Of a stretch of 64,000 nucleotides of DNA, positions 24,635 to 36,499 are shown piece after piece. How positions within the stretch are numbered: the stretch's first letter is position 1; every line of letters begins with the position of its first letter. The translations under genes were made by a program, and so were the position numbers. The stretch comes from Pterois miles (lineage: Eukaryota; Chordata; Actinopteri; Perciformes; Scorpaenidae), in the NCBI GenBank assembly GCA_947000775.1, contig CAMQGK010000327.1:14283501-14347500 (forward strand), given 5' to 3'. The notes below the pieces were generated by a model that saw nothing but the letters and a program-made list of their open reading frames with translations, searched no databases and was not told the origin of the DNA.

Positions 24635-24835
24635 TCAGACGCACCTGGATATATCACTTTGTACTAACTACTACTTTGTACAATAACACCCCTGGTGTTA
24701 TTGTGGCCAGCGTGTGCCGAGAGACTACAGAAAGTAGACGAACACTCTGAGCTCTGACACACACACAAGATCTTTATGTTTCAAGGGCAGTTACACTTGA
24801 GCTGAGCATTTCACTGAGTGATTTCCTACTGCACT

Positions 24836-24895
24836 CTGGTATACAGTAATTCAAGTTATTATGTACTGGTATACAGTAATTCAGGTTATTATGTA
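24836..24895 (+). repeat. 30-bp tandem duplication
   Basis: CTGGTATACAGTAATTCA, then A or G, then GTTATTATGTA occurs twice in tandem with one base difference. Confidence 0.85.
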
Positions 24896-25439
24896 CTGCA
24901 TTATTGCTTCCAAGTTTAAGGTTTATTTATGATTATTTATGACTTTTGAACCAGAGTCTGCTATCTAAGCAGCTAATACACCTGTTTTTTTAGTATAAGG
25001 CTACAATTTGAAAATCAAAGAGTACATTTACCAGCACTCACATAAGAATGTAGCACAGCCAGAGCGCTTTATTTTGAACTTCTCTGTCACATCAGTAGGG
25101 GGAGGTGTGTAGAAACAGCTGTTTGTGCTCTGATAAAGCAGGCTAAGAAACCAAACTAAGAAACCATGTTCTGTCTATTGATCCTCCACTCCACTTCAGT
25201 GCTACAGACAGGACTGTAACTGCACACACAAACAGCAACAGCAACAGTGCTGTCCATGGTTCTGAAACCTCATTGATTAAACAATGCACGAGATAGGTGA
25301 GTCGAACTGCGTGCAGCAGTCAGTGGGAGTGAGTGACGGGGACCACTATCATTTGTGTCATTTAAAGAGCAAGTTTTGAGATGAAACACAGATACAATTA
25401 AGGCTTTTGTTCATAGAAATATTATATTTGACTCCAAAA

Positions 25440-25735
25440 GTTGCCCAGGCCATAGCCCCCGTGGTCTCCCCGATTCCATGGTCTTTAGACGACGTTATCA
25501 GCCATAACCGCCGTGTGAAAGCAGCGCAGAGGAGCGACCATAAGATAGCCAGTGGGACACGCTAACGTGCACTGGAAGTCACGCTTGGCCGGCCCGACGA
25601 CGTCAACAATGCAAAGAGAAACTCGGATTACAACACACAGAGGGAGAGCGACTTCATTATTTGCTCAGGTAGACATTACTCCTCTATATCTTTACATAGA
25701 CAACCGTTGTTTGCTGCTATATTAATGCTAACAAT
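25440..25735 (-). mobile_element. TTGATATCCAGAG repeat, copy 2 (reverse)
   Basis: The reverse complement carries ATTAATATAGCAGCAAACAA, then GTAAAGATATAGAGGAGTAA, TGTCTACC, GTCGCTCTCCCTCTGTGTG and GCTGATAACG. These are the same blocks in the same order as copies 1 and 3. The terminal TTGATATCCAGAG part is missing or replaced here. Copies 1 to 3 in one window establish it as an interspersed family. Confidence 0.6.
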
Positions 25736-25739
25736 AATA

Positions 25740-28295
25740 ATGTTAAAAAGAGACTTGTGTTGAGCCTCAGAATCCCAAAAAGTCTTCAAAGTTAACTTAG
25801 ACTTGCAATAAGGGACTTGTTAGAATCCCTGACTGTGTGTGAAGTGATATATATAATATGCCTGTTCACTTTTTTCTCTGACTCATAGAGATATATTTGT
25901 TGAAATATACCATACATGAGAAAGGGAGATATTTCTCTGTAAATATTATGTCCCTAATTGATAGTGACTATATAAGGATGCAACAGTCAGCATATCATCG
26001 TCACAATTTTGAAAAAAAAAAAACATAAAAAACTGCAGGGCTTACAGGTACAGTAGTACAGTACGTAGGATCTAAGCTCACAAAAACACAGTTCTTATTT
26101 TCAGGTGATTATAGATTATAGGAAGAATATCATATTCCATTTTTGCTAATTGACTGGCCAAAATCTTACACTCTTTTCCTTTAATGCACATACTTGTGCT
26201 GTGCATGCATATCCAGTATATTTACTACTATTTGGTAAAATCAGCACGGTTACTTGAATAACTAAACAACACTAAATAGCAGAGTTAAAAAAAAAAAAAA
26301 GAGCCTGGTTTTCAACACTGCTCAGACCACCACTCGATCTATACATGAAAAGTGTTTTGCCTTCACCCTTCATACATCACAGTATCTTTCTTCAAACAAA
26401 TCCAGACTCCAATATCCACAAGCCTACTGAGCTATGCGCTTTCAAGCTCCCCTTCCTGATTTATTTTTGGCGTGTATTATTTTCTTTCTCTGCTTGATAT
26501 TCCATTTCCCCACGATAGACTGTAGCGAATGCTTAGTCAAGGACACCTCTTCTTCCGGCATGGCATTTCATCATTGTTCATGATGATGGCCTATCACAAA
26601 CGGAGGGGGAGGCAAAAGCATCCCTCCTAGCAATCAAAGTTAAAGTACAAAAAACCTGCATTGATTTGCACCCGACCTTAAAGGTGAGTCAGCCAATACA
26701 GAGATATCCATCAGCGAGGCCTCGTTACAGAGCACCGTCGGGAAAGATAGAGCCCTTACCAAGCAAAACAAAGGTCAACAAACATCCTGGCATGCTTCAT
26801 TCACTGCAAAGTATCCACACTTCTTACAAACAACAGACAAACAGTTGCGATAAACATAGACACTCCCTTGAGCATTGATTTTATATAGTCCAGAAAAAGA
26901 AGAGGAAATTAAAATTATGTGTGTGTTGAACACAAGCATTGATCAGAGGAAATGTGCAAGGTAGTAAGAAAATAAAACCTTTTGTTACTTGTCTTCTGTC
27001 ATCCCTTCAGATCATGAATCTTCGGGGTCTGCCCCGTATCAAATCAGAGCTGCAGCAGCACTTAGGAGTTATATTTAGAGGTAATTTTGTTTTTAGAAAT
27101 CCAAGCACTTTTCTCTTAGATCTATGACAAGCTGTACTCTGAGCCACAGACATAAAATATGGAGGGAAGGGAAAATAATTTTTCATCAGCACAACCAGGA
27201 ATACAACAATGACGGTTGCAAGGACCTAGACAGCAACCTTAGTAGACAGAAATCTTAAATTGATGTCCCCGAAGAGAGGGATTTTATCTGCATGGCTGTG
27301 CTGCACCTTCACAATTCATACTGATAGAACGAGCATAATCGCAGCCCCTCACTATGCTTGTCTGCATGCTTTATGAAAGGGAAATGGGCCTCAGACAGCA
27401 GACACAGAAAAGGGGCTTTCTAGAGAACGACTATTACCTCATGAGTGTGTCACTGCAATTTAGAAAAGGGCTCCGAAATATTCCATTTGGTGGTTTTAAA
27501 TTGCCAGCCACTGAGGTGAGAAATGCTAAAATCCAATACACTGCCACGCTGAAGCACAGCTGGCCTGTGCACAAGTACACACAGCAAACGCATACCATTG
27601 CACAAGGAAATAACAGAAGTTGTGTGTCTGAATAGCCAAGTGTAATAACTGTTTCCCAGCATTTCTGCGTGCTGCTGGTGCTTTACCCACTTCCCAGCAC
27701 ATACAGTATTTTATGGCTAGACACCAACACCTCCTCAAAGTGCTACTGAGCCATATTGCACCTGATGCCAGGCCACCACTGTGAGAGCTGCTGTACAACA
27801 CAAAGCTGTGAGCCAACAACACTTCTAATAGGACGCCTGTCTCTCTAGCCTCCAATCTTCCAAACAAACAATAACATCAACACTTCACTTTCCCCGAAAC
27901 AGCATAAGAAGCAAGAATCTGTCTTTTTCTATCGAAAGACAAACACAGGGGCTGAGACAATACGCTGCTGTTTTTCACTTTCCAGGTAAACATCGTCTTC
28001 CACTTAACAGCCTGTTCACATAGTGAGGACATGGCTTGTTTTTAGATGCAAAGCACTTGTAACTTGCTTGAAACTCAGTCACAATCTTACAAACTGCCTC
28101 ATTAACATTTTTCTGGCTGCAGATTCTACAGAAAATCATTAGACCGATGATTCTACACATGCCGACCTGCACGGCTCAACCTTTCGGAAAGAAACGTGAT
28201 GATAACAGGTGTTAACCTTGATCAAACCACCTTCAGGCAAAGTCATAGCTTCAGCTATGTTGCACCAACTGGAGGCAATGAGTGTTATCTCAGAG
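25740..28295. other. Gene-free stretch, nothing recognised
   Basis: Contains an A run near 26286-26299 and ORFs up to 113 codons (27526-27867, minus) without a recognisable domain. A chance AAAG/GTGAGT donor-like site at 26679-26688 has no convincing exon before it. Confidence 0.4.
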
Positions 28296-28590
28296 AGCTT
28301 TTGTTACCTCCACCAAAGCCAAGGAGGTTATGTTTTCACTGGTGTTATTTTTCAGATTTTTGGATTACTCCAAATGTTTGCGATAGATTTGGATGAAATT
28401 TTTTGGAGGGCTTGTTGATAAAATCAACAATCCATTATATTTTAGTGGCGATCTGGATCATGAGCCAGATTCAGAAATTTTTTAAAAGATTCTGCCATAA
28501 CATTGAGTCACTATTATTTTCACATCAGACTCGATGAAATTAGATTTGAGTTTGACCAAGGCATACTTGGTGATTGTTGGAAAGAGTAAC
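28296..28590 (+). mobile_element. CCTCCACCAAAG...AAGGAGGTTATGTTTTC repeat, degenerate
   Basis: TTACCTCCACCAAAG followed by CAAGGAGGTTATGTTTTCAC, and then the GATGAAATTTTTTGGAGGG and GCGATCTGGATCATGAG blocks, match a widespread repeat in fish (and other animals) recognised by eye. The copy is diverged and its ends are not definable. Confidence 0.5.
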
Positions 28591-28599
28591 GACGACGGT

Positions 28600-29221
28600 T
28601 TAGGTGAATTTTATTTAGATTTTGTCCAGTTTGAATGAAGTATTTTACAATACTCTGCTATATCTCAACATAAACAAAAATACACCTGGATGATTGAAGT
28701 TGAAGTGGGGGGATGTTTAAGTGCTTACAACAGCCCACTGCTCCTGAAATACTAAGGATGGGTTAAATGTAGAGGTCAAATTTCATGTATGTACCTAAAT
28801 GTACAATGATTAAAGCTGCTACCGTTATCCCGGAGAGGACATGTTTCCCTTAAACGGTACAGAGAATGTAGTTTAGTTGTATGGTAACATAATTTTGACA
28901 ATGTTGGTTAGCGTTTATAAAATACTCAAATACAATTCACTTCGTAGCTGTACAACATCCAAATGTTTTGTAAATGCATTTAAATATCCCTAATAAGCAT
29001 CTATAAGCTGGTCTTAACATTGAGGTTGGTCGGCCAAGTGTTAAGTGCTAAAAATAAGTTCTACAAAAAATTAAATACAAACAGATATGCAAATTATTAT
29101 TTACAATATTATTATTAGTAACACAAAACGATTAATCTGCCAATTATTTTCTCAGTTAATCGATTCATCATTTTGTCTGTTATAATTTCCCACAGCCCAA
29201 GATGACATCTTCATATGTGAA
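28600..29221. other. Gene-free AT-rich stretch
   Basis: No ORF of note and no repeat recognised. Confidence 0.4.
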
Positions 29222-29233
29222 GTTTGTCTTTTT

Positions 29234-29430
29234 GGGGGCGGCAGTAGCTCAGTCTGTAGGGAGTTGGCTTGGGAACCGGAGGGTCACTGGTTCAAGTCCC
29301 GACATGGACCAAGAACTGAGTGTGAACTGGTAGCAGCTGGAGAGGTGCCAGTTTACCTCTTGGGCACTGCCAAGGTGCCCCTGAGCAAGGCACCAAACCC
29401 CCAACTGCTCGGGGCACTTGTCAGGAGCAG
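29234..29430 (+). mobile_element. tRNA-derived SINE, outer copy, 5' part
   Basis: It begins GGGGGCGGCAGTAGCTCAGT with a tRNA A box (TAGCTCAGTCTGTAGGG) and a B box (GGTTCAAGTCC). It runs to GTCAGGAGCAG, where a second, inverted copy is inserted. The matching intact copy at 55228-55572 reads straight through this point. A 10-base GTTTGTCTTT at 29222-29231 and again at 29940-29949 is a candidate target duplication for the outer insertion. Confidence 0.85.
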
Positions 29431-29777
29431 AAGAAGAAGATAGTCCTTTATTCGTCCCACTAGGGGAAATTCAATTTTTACACTCTGTTGTTTTTTACTT
29501 ATACACGGTACATGCAGACCCGGGACACACACATGCACAAACAGGACCCATATACATGCATCAAATGGAGAGATGTCAGAGTGAGGGGGCTGCTCCTGAC
29601 AAGCGCCCCGAGCAGTTGGGGGTTTGGTGCTCAGGGGCACCTCGGCAGTGCCCAAGAGGTAAACTGGCACCTCTCCAGCTACCAGTTCACACTCAGTTCT
29701 TGGTCATGTCGGGACTTGAACCGGTGACCCTCCGATTCCCAAGCCAACTCCCTACAGACTGAGCTACTGCCGCCCCC
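29431..29777 (-). mobile_element. tRNA-derived SINE, inserted inverted copy
   Basis: Full-length minus-strand copy. It starts with the reversed tail (AAGAAGAAGATAGTCCTTTA) and ends with the reversed head (GAGCTACTGCCGCCCCC). The sequence GAGCAG flanks it on both sides (29425-29430 and 29779-29784). The host SINE has this sequence once at that point, so it is a 6-bp target duplication. ORFs of 105, 114 and 79 codons over this region come from the repeat. Confidence 0.9.
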
Positions 29778-29923
29778 AGAGCAGCCCCCTCACTCTGACA
29801 TCTCTCCAGTTGTTGCATGTATATGGACCTGTTTGTGCATGTGTGTGTATAAGTTAACAACAGAGTGAAAAAATTGAATTTCCCCTAGCGGGACTAATAA
29901 AGGAATATCTTCTTCTTCTTCTT
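29778..29923 (+). mobile_element. tRNA-derived SINE, outer copy, 3' part
   Basis: It resumes at AGAGCAGCCCCCTCACTCTG and ends GGGACTAATAAAGGAATATC followed by (TTC)n. It is co-linear with the second half of the intact copy at 55228-55572, which shows that 29234-29430 and this segment were one element. Confidence 0.88.
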
Positions 29924-29949
29924 GACTTTTAATCTTTACGTTTGTCTTT

Positions 29950-31305
29950 ACTTGGAAAATAAATAAAATTATTATAAAATAAATATGGTTGCCGCCTGCT
30001 TTTCTTGATCGACTAAATCTTTAGTGGACTATCACTGCAGCTCTAACTCAAGTTTTAGTCAACCAGCATTACTAATTTTCTTTTGGCCTCTGCATCATTA
30101 TTATAAGACCCTCTTCCTTCCCCCTCCGCAGAGGAAGAGGACACACAAGGACACTCTAAGCCATGTGAACTGTACTCGTCCTACAATTCAGTGGAAAATA
30201 TGCTTGTCTTATAAAAAAACATTTTTCATGTAATGCAAGTCCACACTCACAGAGCAGGTATTAAAAAGACAGCAAAAAGACACTGCCTGTAGGTGGCACA
30301 ATAAGAAGCGTTTGCTGCTATCTGCTGCTACTGTCTTTGCTTTTAGAGTCCACAGGTTGGACTGGAAGTGCGTGTATAAAACTGCTGCCACTGCAGTTCA
30401 GTGATATTGGCGGGGCTCTAGGTTCAGCTTCTTCATCTCAGTAACACTGTGTGTCCTTGATAATGCTCTTATGAACAAAATTAAACTGAGAATGGACAAA
30501 GATGGATGAATAAGTGCTGTAATAAATGCAGCTCCACAGGCCAGGGTTAAAGGCCAATGTACACAGCATGGAAGCCGAAAATCAGATGATTGGTCAATCA
30601 ATGATTTATTTTAGCCTGCGCAGCAGAAGCCTGAATGCCTTTTTCATATGTTGAAAATGCACTGCATGAGAGATCACATTTCTGCTACTTTATGCCTTAC
30701 AGAAGAAGCCAGAAAAGTATTGTTAAATCAACAGGAATGTAACATTTATGAGGATATCAATAATTTCCAAAGCTTCTGATCTGACAGCTTCTAACTGTAT
30801 GGTCGACTTGTCTATTTTCTTGATGGAATATGCAATATGCAGTGCTGCCTGCTCGACATTGATTTGTCCTGCAATTTGGTGCAGTTGAGAGTCTAAACGT
30901 GTATCTGTTAAGCTATCCACACCTATCATTTTAATTGATGTGAAATATGCTGTGGAATCAAAGCAACCTCCACTAAGTAGTCTACCTCCTCAATTACGTT
31001 CGAATCAACCCACTTTGTTTCCCCGGCCATGCTTCGCCCCTGCCTGCTCTCCTGTCACATATCAGAAATCCAGTCAACAGCCACAGACACAAACAAGAGC
31101 AGCAGTGGTCACTGCCAAGGAAGATTCACAAAGTTATGTGGGTCACAGGTTATGAAGTGAATAATACTGGAAATATGCTGTAGTATACTGTGCATAGTTC
31201 TTCACAAGATTAATGGAAAAAAATATAGAACCAGTATTGTGCTTCAGTGAACATAGGAATAAGTATGGGATTTTAGTTACTGGTTAATTAGTTACATCTC
31301 ATTTG
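29950..31305. other. Gene-free stretch
   Basis: A 68-codon minus ORF (30723-30929) has a rather protein-like, helix-forming composition (rich in I, L, E, Q and A). It lacks convincing splice sites and is not recognised. Nothing else stands out. Confidence 0.35.
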
Positions 31306-31313
31306 AAATAAAT

Positions 31314-32050
31314 CAGGGCTGTCAAAATGAATGCAGTTATAACACTTTATCGCAAATTCGTTTTAATGCCACTAATTTATTTAACGCGTTAAACACAATT
31401 GATCTTTGCTGTGTCAGGTTTAAAGCTAGAGAAGAGACTGCTTTCATGCAAAACTAGAAAACCCAAGGAATCCATTTGTACCAACCATGTCACACTAGCA
31501 TGTCATGAAGGAATGTAAATAACGCTCCAAACTTGTGCAAAATTTTGGCAAGGAACACCTGGTGCAGCCATTTTCAAAGCTGACCTCAAGAAATGTGAAT
31601 GAAAATGGGTTCTATGGGTACCAGCGAGTCTCCTCTTTACAGAAATGCCCACTTTATGATAATCACATGCAGTTTGAGGCAAGTCATAGTCAAGTCACCA
31701 CACTGACACACTGACAGCTGTTGTTGCCTGTTGAGCTGCAGTTTATCATGTTATGATTAAAGCATATATTTTATGTTAAATGCGGTACCTGTGAAGGTTT
31801 CTGGGCAATATTTCTCATTGTTTTGTGTTGTTCATTGATTCCCAGTAATAAATATATACATATATTTGCATAAATCAAGCATATTTGCCACTACCATATT
31901 GATAAGGGTATTAAATAATTGACAGTTCTTCCCTTAAGGTACATTTTGAACAGATAAAAACTGTGCAATTAACTTGTTATTAATCATGATTAAATACATA
32001 CAATCATGCAATTAATCGCGATTAGATAACTGAATTGATTCACAGCCCTA
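31314..32050. mobile_element. hAT-like nonautonomous DNA transposon
   Basis: The left end is CAGGGCTGTCAAAATGAAT. The right end reversed is TAGGGCTGTGAATCAATTC. The flanking 8-mers AAATAAAT (31306-31313) and AAATGAAT (32051-32058) agree at 7 of 8 positions, the duplication size of hAT elements. Subterminal ATTAATCGCGATTA-type motifs near the right end are typical of a common teleost hAT family. No transposase ORF is present. Confidence 0.7.
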
Positions 32051-32058
32051 AAATGAAT

Positions 32059-34592
32059 GCTTTGCTGCATTTCAATTCATTCCTGACAACTTTAAGTAAA
32101 CAGCTGTTGCATAAATACATTCAAAACTACAATGTAATAGCAAATTTAGCACTTGATGGGTTTCGTAGAATTTAACCAGTGTATGGATAAGGCTAATTAA
32201 ATGCATACGTTGTTATCCATGAATGTGCCTGCAGACAGTTTGATCCCCTCTGAAACCTCCACCTATAAGGTGCAGAAGACCTTGAATGTGCAGCCTTGAT
32301 GCTGGGAGCAGCCGCTCCTCAGCCTATTACATTTAATCTCAGCAAACGGTGAGCTACTTTTCTTCCTGAAGACAAGATATTGCCAATCTCTCTCCCCCCA
32401 AGAGTACTGCTTATATTAAAACTGATACCTGAGAAGAACTGACTTAATCAGAACCGGCAAACTATATCCGACCTTCGCAGGGGACCTGTCAGCAACATCT
32501 ACGAGCCCGGCCCGGGCCTGGAGCCATGGGCGAGAGGCCTGTGGGTGAACTCAGCATTACTCTGGTACACCACACCACAGACTATCCAGTGAGATGTCAG
32601 CGCTAAAAGAGGCATCAGGAATCTGAGGGGTGAACCGCTCCAGGTTCCTGTATCCTGGAAAACTGTATATTATTCCCTCCAGTTCCAGGTGATTCTTGTG
32701 GAGACTGTCCACCTTTTCCCCCATACTCTACTTCTTCTACTGTTGTGGAGGTCAAGAACCTGAGGGGCAGTAGGATAATGCCCCAAATTCCCTGTAGATA
32801 GTGTATAATTACACAGACAAACTGTAATCCTGATTAGCCCCAGCAGCCTTTCCAGCCTGTTTACATAATCACATTGAGTGAAAGTCTTCATCAAGGGCTC
32901 AGTAGCCAGATTACTGTCTGTGCAGAACCCACCAGATTACCAGCAATTAGTGACTGCCTGGTATAGTTTAAAAACTAAGCCTACATTCCAACAAAAATAT
33001 AGAGAGAAAATGTGAGAAATACAGTGTAATAACAGGAAACAGAAGTGGTGGGACACAACAGATGGACAATTTTCAACAATCTGTTCACTATCATTAATCG
33101 TTCGCTGTCATTTGACGTGTTGATGTCAGTGCAGGAAACAGGCCAGCGCCTGGGTGCTCTGTTTGTCCTCTCCTGTGGTGTCTCTCCAACTTCCCATGAC
33201 GATCGTGCTTTTCATTATCAGGTCACTGCTAGGACTGTCCTGTATAAAGACAGAAACTAGATATTTGAGTAGATTCTGATCTGCAAAGTACCGTTTGAAA
33301 TGGATATAAAGATAAAAATGTAAAGTGAGATGACTTTCATCAGTTTCAATAAGAAATATTCTATAAAGGGCAGATCCAGGAAACTGTGGCCGTAACTCCA
33401 ACCAGGATCTTATTCACTTCCAGTTTGAGGACCTCTCTACTCTCTCACATGATATCACTTCCACTGCTTACACAAGCATGTGTCATAAGAATGGGGTGCT
33501 CTCTGCTTTGTGACTGTCTCATTAATGTGAACTTGATTGATCGCCGTCCAATCGATGGACGCAATGTGACTGTCGTGAGCAAAAACGGCAAAGTGCAGCT
33601 ACTGTACTCAAGACAGGATACGGTAAAGTGCTCACTATCAGAGTAAAGGAATTCAATTTGGTTTTGACCCAGGTCTTTGCTCTATTTAAAAAAAGAAACC
33701 CCAGTCCCTGCAATTTAGCTCCCTATATTTGTGTCTGTGTCAAGCAGTTTTATAAGTTCCCAGAGGATTAGGTGACACAGTTGCAGTGGATGTCCTCAGT
33801 TGTTTGGTGCTGTGGACTGCTGCAATGAGAACATATTATTTTTTAGCCACTGTGCAGTTTTATTAATGACAAAACCAAGTTGCGAAACGTCACTGAATTC
33901 CATTTTATGATATATATGGAGTGCCAAGAATCAGACAGGTACCTGGGATAACTTTGTGAACTTGTGCACCACCCACACGCACGTACCCCGGTTAAAAAAA
34001 TAATCTAATATGAAAAAGCACCTCTAGCAAAGTGGTGTTGTACAAACTTTGCCAGATAGATTTTTTATAGCATCATTATCTTAGCCAGAGCAGTGAGTCA
34101 CAGGCCAGATCTTTGTCTTTTTACTTCTGCAAACATAGTGTCACCTGTCAGAGCATACAGGGGAACAACAGCTGTTCCATGGTTCTCCCTTCTCGCCTTG
34201 GTCTGTGTCACTATTTCCTTTGCTCTTTTCCAAAAGAGGACCCAGGCCTCCTCCCTCCTCCCCCCTCCTCCTCAATCCCTGGCTGGCTGGCTCCCTAATA
34301 AGTAACAGAACTAGGAGGATTGGCAGCGGCCTCGAGGTTTGACATTGCCACAATGTGGGTGGTGAAGAAACAGCGCCGTGCCCGACTCGGCTCGCCTCGA
34401 CTTGGCTCATCCTTGGTGGGCGCCGCTGCTCTGCATGCTGCACATTTCATCCACCCCCAATAGACAGACACGAGAATTACTCAGAGGGTGAGCAATCTGC
34501 ATGTAAATTGATATCTGTGAGTGCCCATACTCAGACGGCCATACATGCATTCAACAGATAAACTGCCATGCACTCACACTCACAATGCCCCT

Positions 34593-34593
<1 letters not shown>
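32059..34593. other. Gene-free stretch
   Basis: ORFs up to 100 codons with no family resemblance. The segment 34190-34450 is GC-richer with C-rich tracts. Nothing recognised. Confidence 0.4.

Positions 34594-34644
<51 letters not shown>
34594..34644 (+). repeat. (CA)n microsatellite
   Basis: About 25 uninterrupted CA dinucleotides. A second short CA tract lies at about 34792-34807. The minus ORFs spanning both (106 and 86 codons, CVCVCV repeats) are artefacts. Confidence 0.95.
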
Positions 34645-34647
<3 letters not shown>

Positions 34648-35674
34648 GAGAAAAACATTTTTGAGGGCTGGAATTGGATTTGCCTTTTTTTTTTCTTTGG
34701 CTGTAATTTTGGTTGGAAATGAGAATTTCACAGTGAGTGTAACATTTAATATATGATACACAGGCAGGGCGACACACAAACACACGCACATGCACACACA
34801 CACACACAGTTTCATGATCAACATGTAACTGGCATTGCAAGGAAGCAACAAATTGATTTTCTCTCCACTTTCTCTAAATGCTGTTTAAATGTCAGTGGAC
34901 GACAGATGAGCACATGTTGATTGCAGAGTGGTGTATGTGCAACAATTGCTCGGACATATTTTATTCCTGTGCCATTTCCAAAAACTGTATGAGGGGGAAA
35001 AAAGTGACATTTCAGTGGTGCTGAAACTGCCATCGGTCTGAATAAATGTAGCATATGAGAAATAAAATGGAATCGGCTGTTACCTCACCAGCTAGAGCAA
35101 GAATTCAAATGGGCAGACCCACTAGAATACTAACAAGCCCACCTTACACCTGCCTGCACTGGCAAGTCCGATAAACAGCAGTCGACAAATTGGTTCCACA
35201 CCACTAATTGCCCCCCCCTCCCCACCCCATCTTAAATGCTTCCAGTAACATTTGTGGTGACAAACTGGCCTGACACAAAAGCCCCACATAAATACTTGAA
35301 AACTCGACCCAGAAAAAGCGCAAAAAGGCTGTCGCCCAAACACATAAGAATCTCTTTACATCCTATAGGAAATCTGCAGTGCATGCACTTGTGCCTCAAC
35401 AATCCACTAGTTAGCCTACTAAGCAAAGCAGCTCACGTAGGCTATTAGAAGGAGCGTAGGCTACCGCAAGAATATCTATTGAGCGACTCAGTCAAAGCCT
35501 GCATTGAGCGCCAAAGCGGGGAAATGCGTCCTTTAAAACTCTACCCACTAAACCGTGGTAGCCTATTTGGCGCACGTCTGTAACGTTAGAGCTTTTGATT
35601 TCTCGCACGCACGCACGCACGCACACACACAGGCGCATGAGAAACACGGGCTTGCTTGCTGCAGTGGCTCGTAC

Positions 35675-35741
35675 CTTTCACACAAGTGAACATCAGTGAA
35701 AAGATGAGATGCCAAAAAACAATTCCCGTCCTTATCCTCAT
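35675..35741 (-). CDS. Possible first coding exon with a signal peptide (unidentified gene)
   Basis: From the ATG at 35741 the minus strand encodes 22 residues: a short basic start (MRIRTG), then a hydrophobic core (IVFWHLIFSLMF) and a small-residue region (TCVK). This is a textbook n-region and h-region of a signal peptide. The coding stretch ends at AAAG/GTACGA, a good splice donor (35675/35674), in phase 1. Upstream sequence is CpG-richer than the flanks, as expected near a promoter. The frame also stays open upstream to an ATG at 35867 (MLVVNMKG...), so the true start is uncertain. I found no second exon on the minus strand and cannot name the gene. A chance ORF remains quite possible. 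Confidence 0.3.
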
Positions 35742-36230
35742 CGTTTTGCCGTGAACAAAGTCCCCTCGGCCGCATTTAACGCATCTCCTGTTGAAAACGT
35801 CCCGTAGTTCAATAGATCCGTCGTAGTATCCGTCTCTGTAAATCCCCTTCATGTTCACAACTAGCACATGTAACCTATGTGTTGTCTTTCTGTTGGGCTG
35901 ATCCCTTGTCAGAGGAGAAACAGGCAGAGCCGCCCGCCGCTATGTCAGCTGATAGGAGAGAAGTGAGCAGCGAGACTGAATTTTAGGATAGGAGGACCAC
36001 AGCAACCTGGACGAGGGCTCAACCATCTCTGCTGAGAGGGGCATCAAGTGTGAGCATCTCTGGCCGTGCGCTCTCGCATCTGCTCTCCAACATCTTTCCC
36101 TTTCAGTCCCAATATAAAGCGGCTGAGAGGAGTCTAGCCTACAATTTGAATGCTGCCTTTATCGATCGCCAGTTTGGACCGCGCAGAGTGAGAGAGAGAG
36201 GAAAGGTGGAGGGGAGGGGGAGGTGGTGGT
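35742..36230 (-). promoter_or_regulatory. CpG-richer region upstream of the possible first exon
   Basis: Locally raised CpG density (for example GCCGCCCGCCGC at about 35930-35941, and 36060-36180) lies directly upstream, on the minus strand, of the candidate signal-peptide exon. It could be a 5' UTR and promoter. No TATA box or clear initiator can be assigned. Confidence 0.2.
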
Positions 36231-36232
36231 GT

Positions 36233-36235
<3 letters not shown>

Positions 36236-36266
<31 letters not shown>
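36236..36266 (+). repeat. (GA)n microsatellite
   Basis: About 15 AG/GA dinucleotides following a purine-rich lead-in (36187-36235). Confidence 0.9.
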
Positions 36267-36268
<2 letters not shown>

Positions 36269-36450
36269 CGTCCTGTGTAAGTATGATGTGCTTGATGTGT
36301 GGCTAACAAATCACGAAGTGGGAACAGTGAGGTGTGGGTGGCTAGAGAGGAGGAGGCGCGTCTTTATAGGAAGAATGTAAATCCTGAGAAAGAGATGAAC
36401 TCTGTTAATGACAGCATGTGGTTTATGTGTGTGAGGGGAGAGGGTGGAGG

Positions 36451-36452
36451 GT

Positions 36453-36483
<31 letters not shown>

Positions 36484-36488
36484 GGGGG
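36451..36488 (+). repeat. (GT)n followed by a run of 22 G
   Basis: Eight GT units run straight into 22 consecutive G (36467-36488). Such a tract can form G-quadruplex structures on the plus strand, and its length is likely to be imprecise in any assembly. ORFs crossing it on both strands (poly-G, poly-P) are artefacts. Confidence 0.9.
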
Positions 36489-36499
36489 TGACACTCCGA

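Noticed and set aside
26679..26688. Strong donor-like AAAG/GTGAGT
   Set aside because: No open coding segment of reasonable quality ends there, and single donor matches occur by chance.
29234..29310. tRNA gene
   Set aside because: A and B boxes are present, but the sequence is a SINE head: it continues into a SINE body, recurs at 55228 and does not fold into an obvious complete cloverleaf.
30723..30929. 68-codon ORF with helix-like composition
   Set aside because: No recognisable family and no convincing splice sites. Kept only as a note under the surrounding stretch.
34531..34851. 106-codon ORF with VCVCVC repeat
   Set aside because: Translation of two CA microsatellites.
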